Below are positions 5,040-5,089 of a stretch of DNA of 5,089 nucleotides, piece after piece. The notes beneath the pieces are model-generated. The model made no database searches. It was not told the DNA's origin and was given only the letters and a program-made list of their open reading frames with translations. Origin of the DNA: an uncultured Thiotrichaceae bacterium (lineage in GTDB: Bacteria > Pseudomonadota > Gammaproteobacteria > Thiotrichales > Thiotrichaceae). Positions within the stretch are counted from its first letter, which is position 1; each line of letters starts with the position of its first letter. The stretch lies in the NCBI GenBank assembly GCA_937931765.1, contig CALHAO010000370.1:1-5089 (forward strand), in the 5' to 3' direction. Made by a program: the position numbers and the translations under genes.

Positions 5040-5089
5040 TCAGTCTCCCTGATAATTCGTAATATGTGCGGTACGCTCCAACACATCCA
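5040..5089 (-). CDS. Probable C-terminal end of an upstream operon gene (partial)
   Basis: On the minus strand an open frame enters from the right edge, reads DVLERTAHITNYQGD and stops at TGA 5042-5040, one base before the amidohydrolase ATG. Such close packing with an embedded Shine-Dalgarno is typical of co-translated operon genes. Only 15 codons are visible, a length that stays open by chance fairly often, so both the call and any product are uncertain. Confidence 0.4.
   Translation of the reverse strand, partial: DVLERTAHITNYQGD
5045..5050 (-). promoter_or_regulatory. Ribosome binding site of the amidohydrolase gene
   Basis: AGGGAG on the minus strand lies 6 nt before ATG 5038 and decides against the longer start at 5086. 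It sits inside the probable last codons of the upstream gene, as in a coupled operon. Confidence 0.65.

Noticed and set aside
5039..5086. ATG at 5086 as the amidohydrolase start
   Set aside because: It adds 16 non-family residues; ATG 5038 begins the conserved barrel strand and has AGGGAG at good spacing.
1..5089. CRISPR array, tRNA, rRNA or transposase gene
   Set aside because: No regularly spaced repeats, cloverleaf, rRNA-like stretch or transposase-like frame was seen on either strand.

Overview
The window looks like proteobacterial chromosome, most likely a gammaproteobacterium. The support is a PotD/PotA-type binding-protein-dependent transporter, a classical divergent LysR regulator, Shine-Dalgarno sites at most starts and mixed-GC core genes. 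I cannot name a genus from the sequence alone. 

Layout. The left third (1-1711) is the 5' part of a minus-strand ABC importer operon: a periplasmic substrate-binding protein (659-1711), then 3 nt later the ATP-binding subunit (655 running off the left edge). Permease genes would be expected beyond position 1 but are not visible. A LysR-type regulator (1927-2829, plus strand) is divergent from the operon across a 215-nt control region. That region holds a 9+9 bp dyad (1865-1892), placed where a LysR regulator would both autoregulate and activate the transporter promoter, and a second dyad (1754-1770) in the transporter leader. A markedly A/T-rich stretch follows (about 3010-3970), with one minus-strand gene (3025-3879) for an unrecognised four-helix membrane protein with a probably exported C-terminal domain. 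It starts at TTG behind a very strong ribosome binding site. The right end (4133-5038) is a minus-strand amidohydrolase-2 (lactonase-like) gene, tightly coupled to an upstream gene of which only about 15 C-terminal codons are visible (5040-5089). 

How the parts fit. The transporter pair and LysR gene form one probable uptake-and-regulation unit. A polyamine-like or other small organic substrate is plausible from the protein family, but the substrate is not fixed by the sequence. The amidohydrolase belongs to a separate, probably carbohydrate or lactone catabolic operon continuing to the right. The A/T-rich membrane-protein gene between them looks like a horizontally acquired accessory gene. 

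The most striking structural feature is at the left edge. Bases 1-40 are a perfect reverse complement of 286-325 inside the same ATPase gene, so the reading frame past about residue 205 is not genuine ABC sequence. This fold-back is probably an amplification or assembly chimera, though a real inverted rearrangement cannot be excluded. I did not find convincing evidence of a wholly new biological system. The unrecognised membrane protein is the only candidate for new biology.
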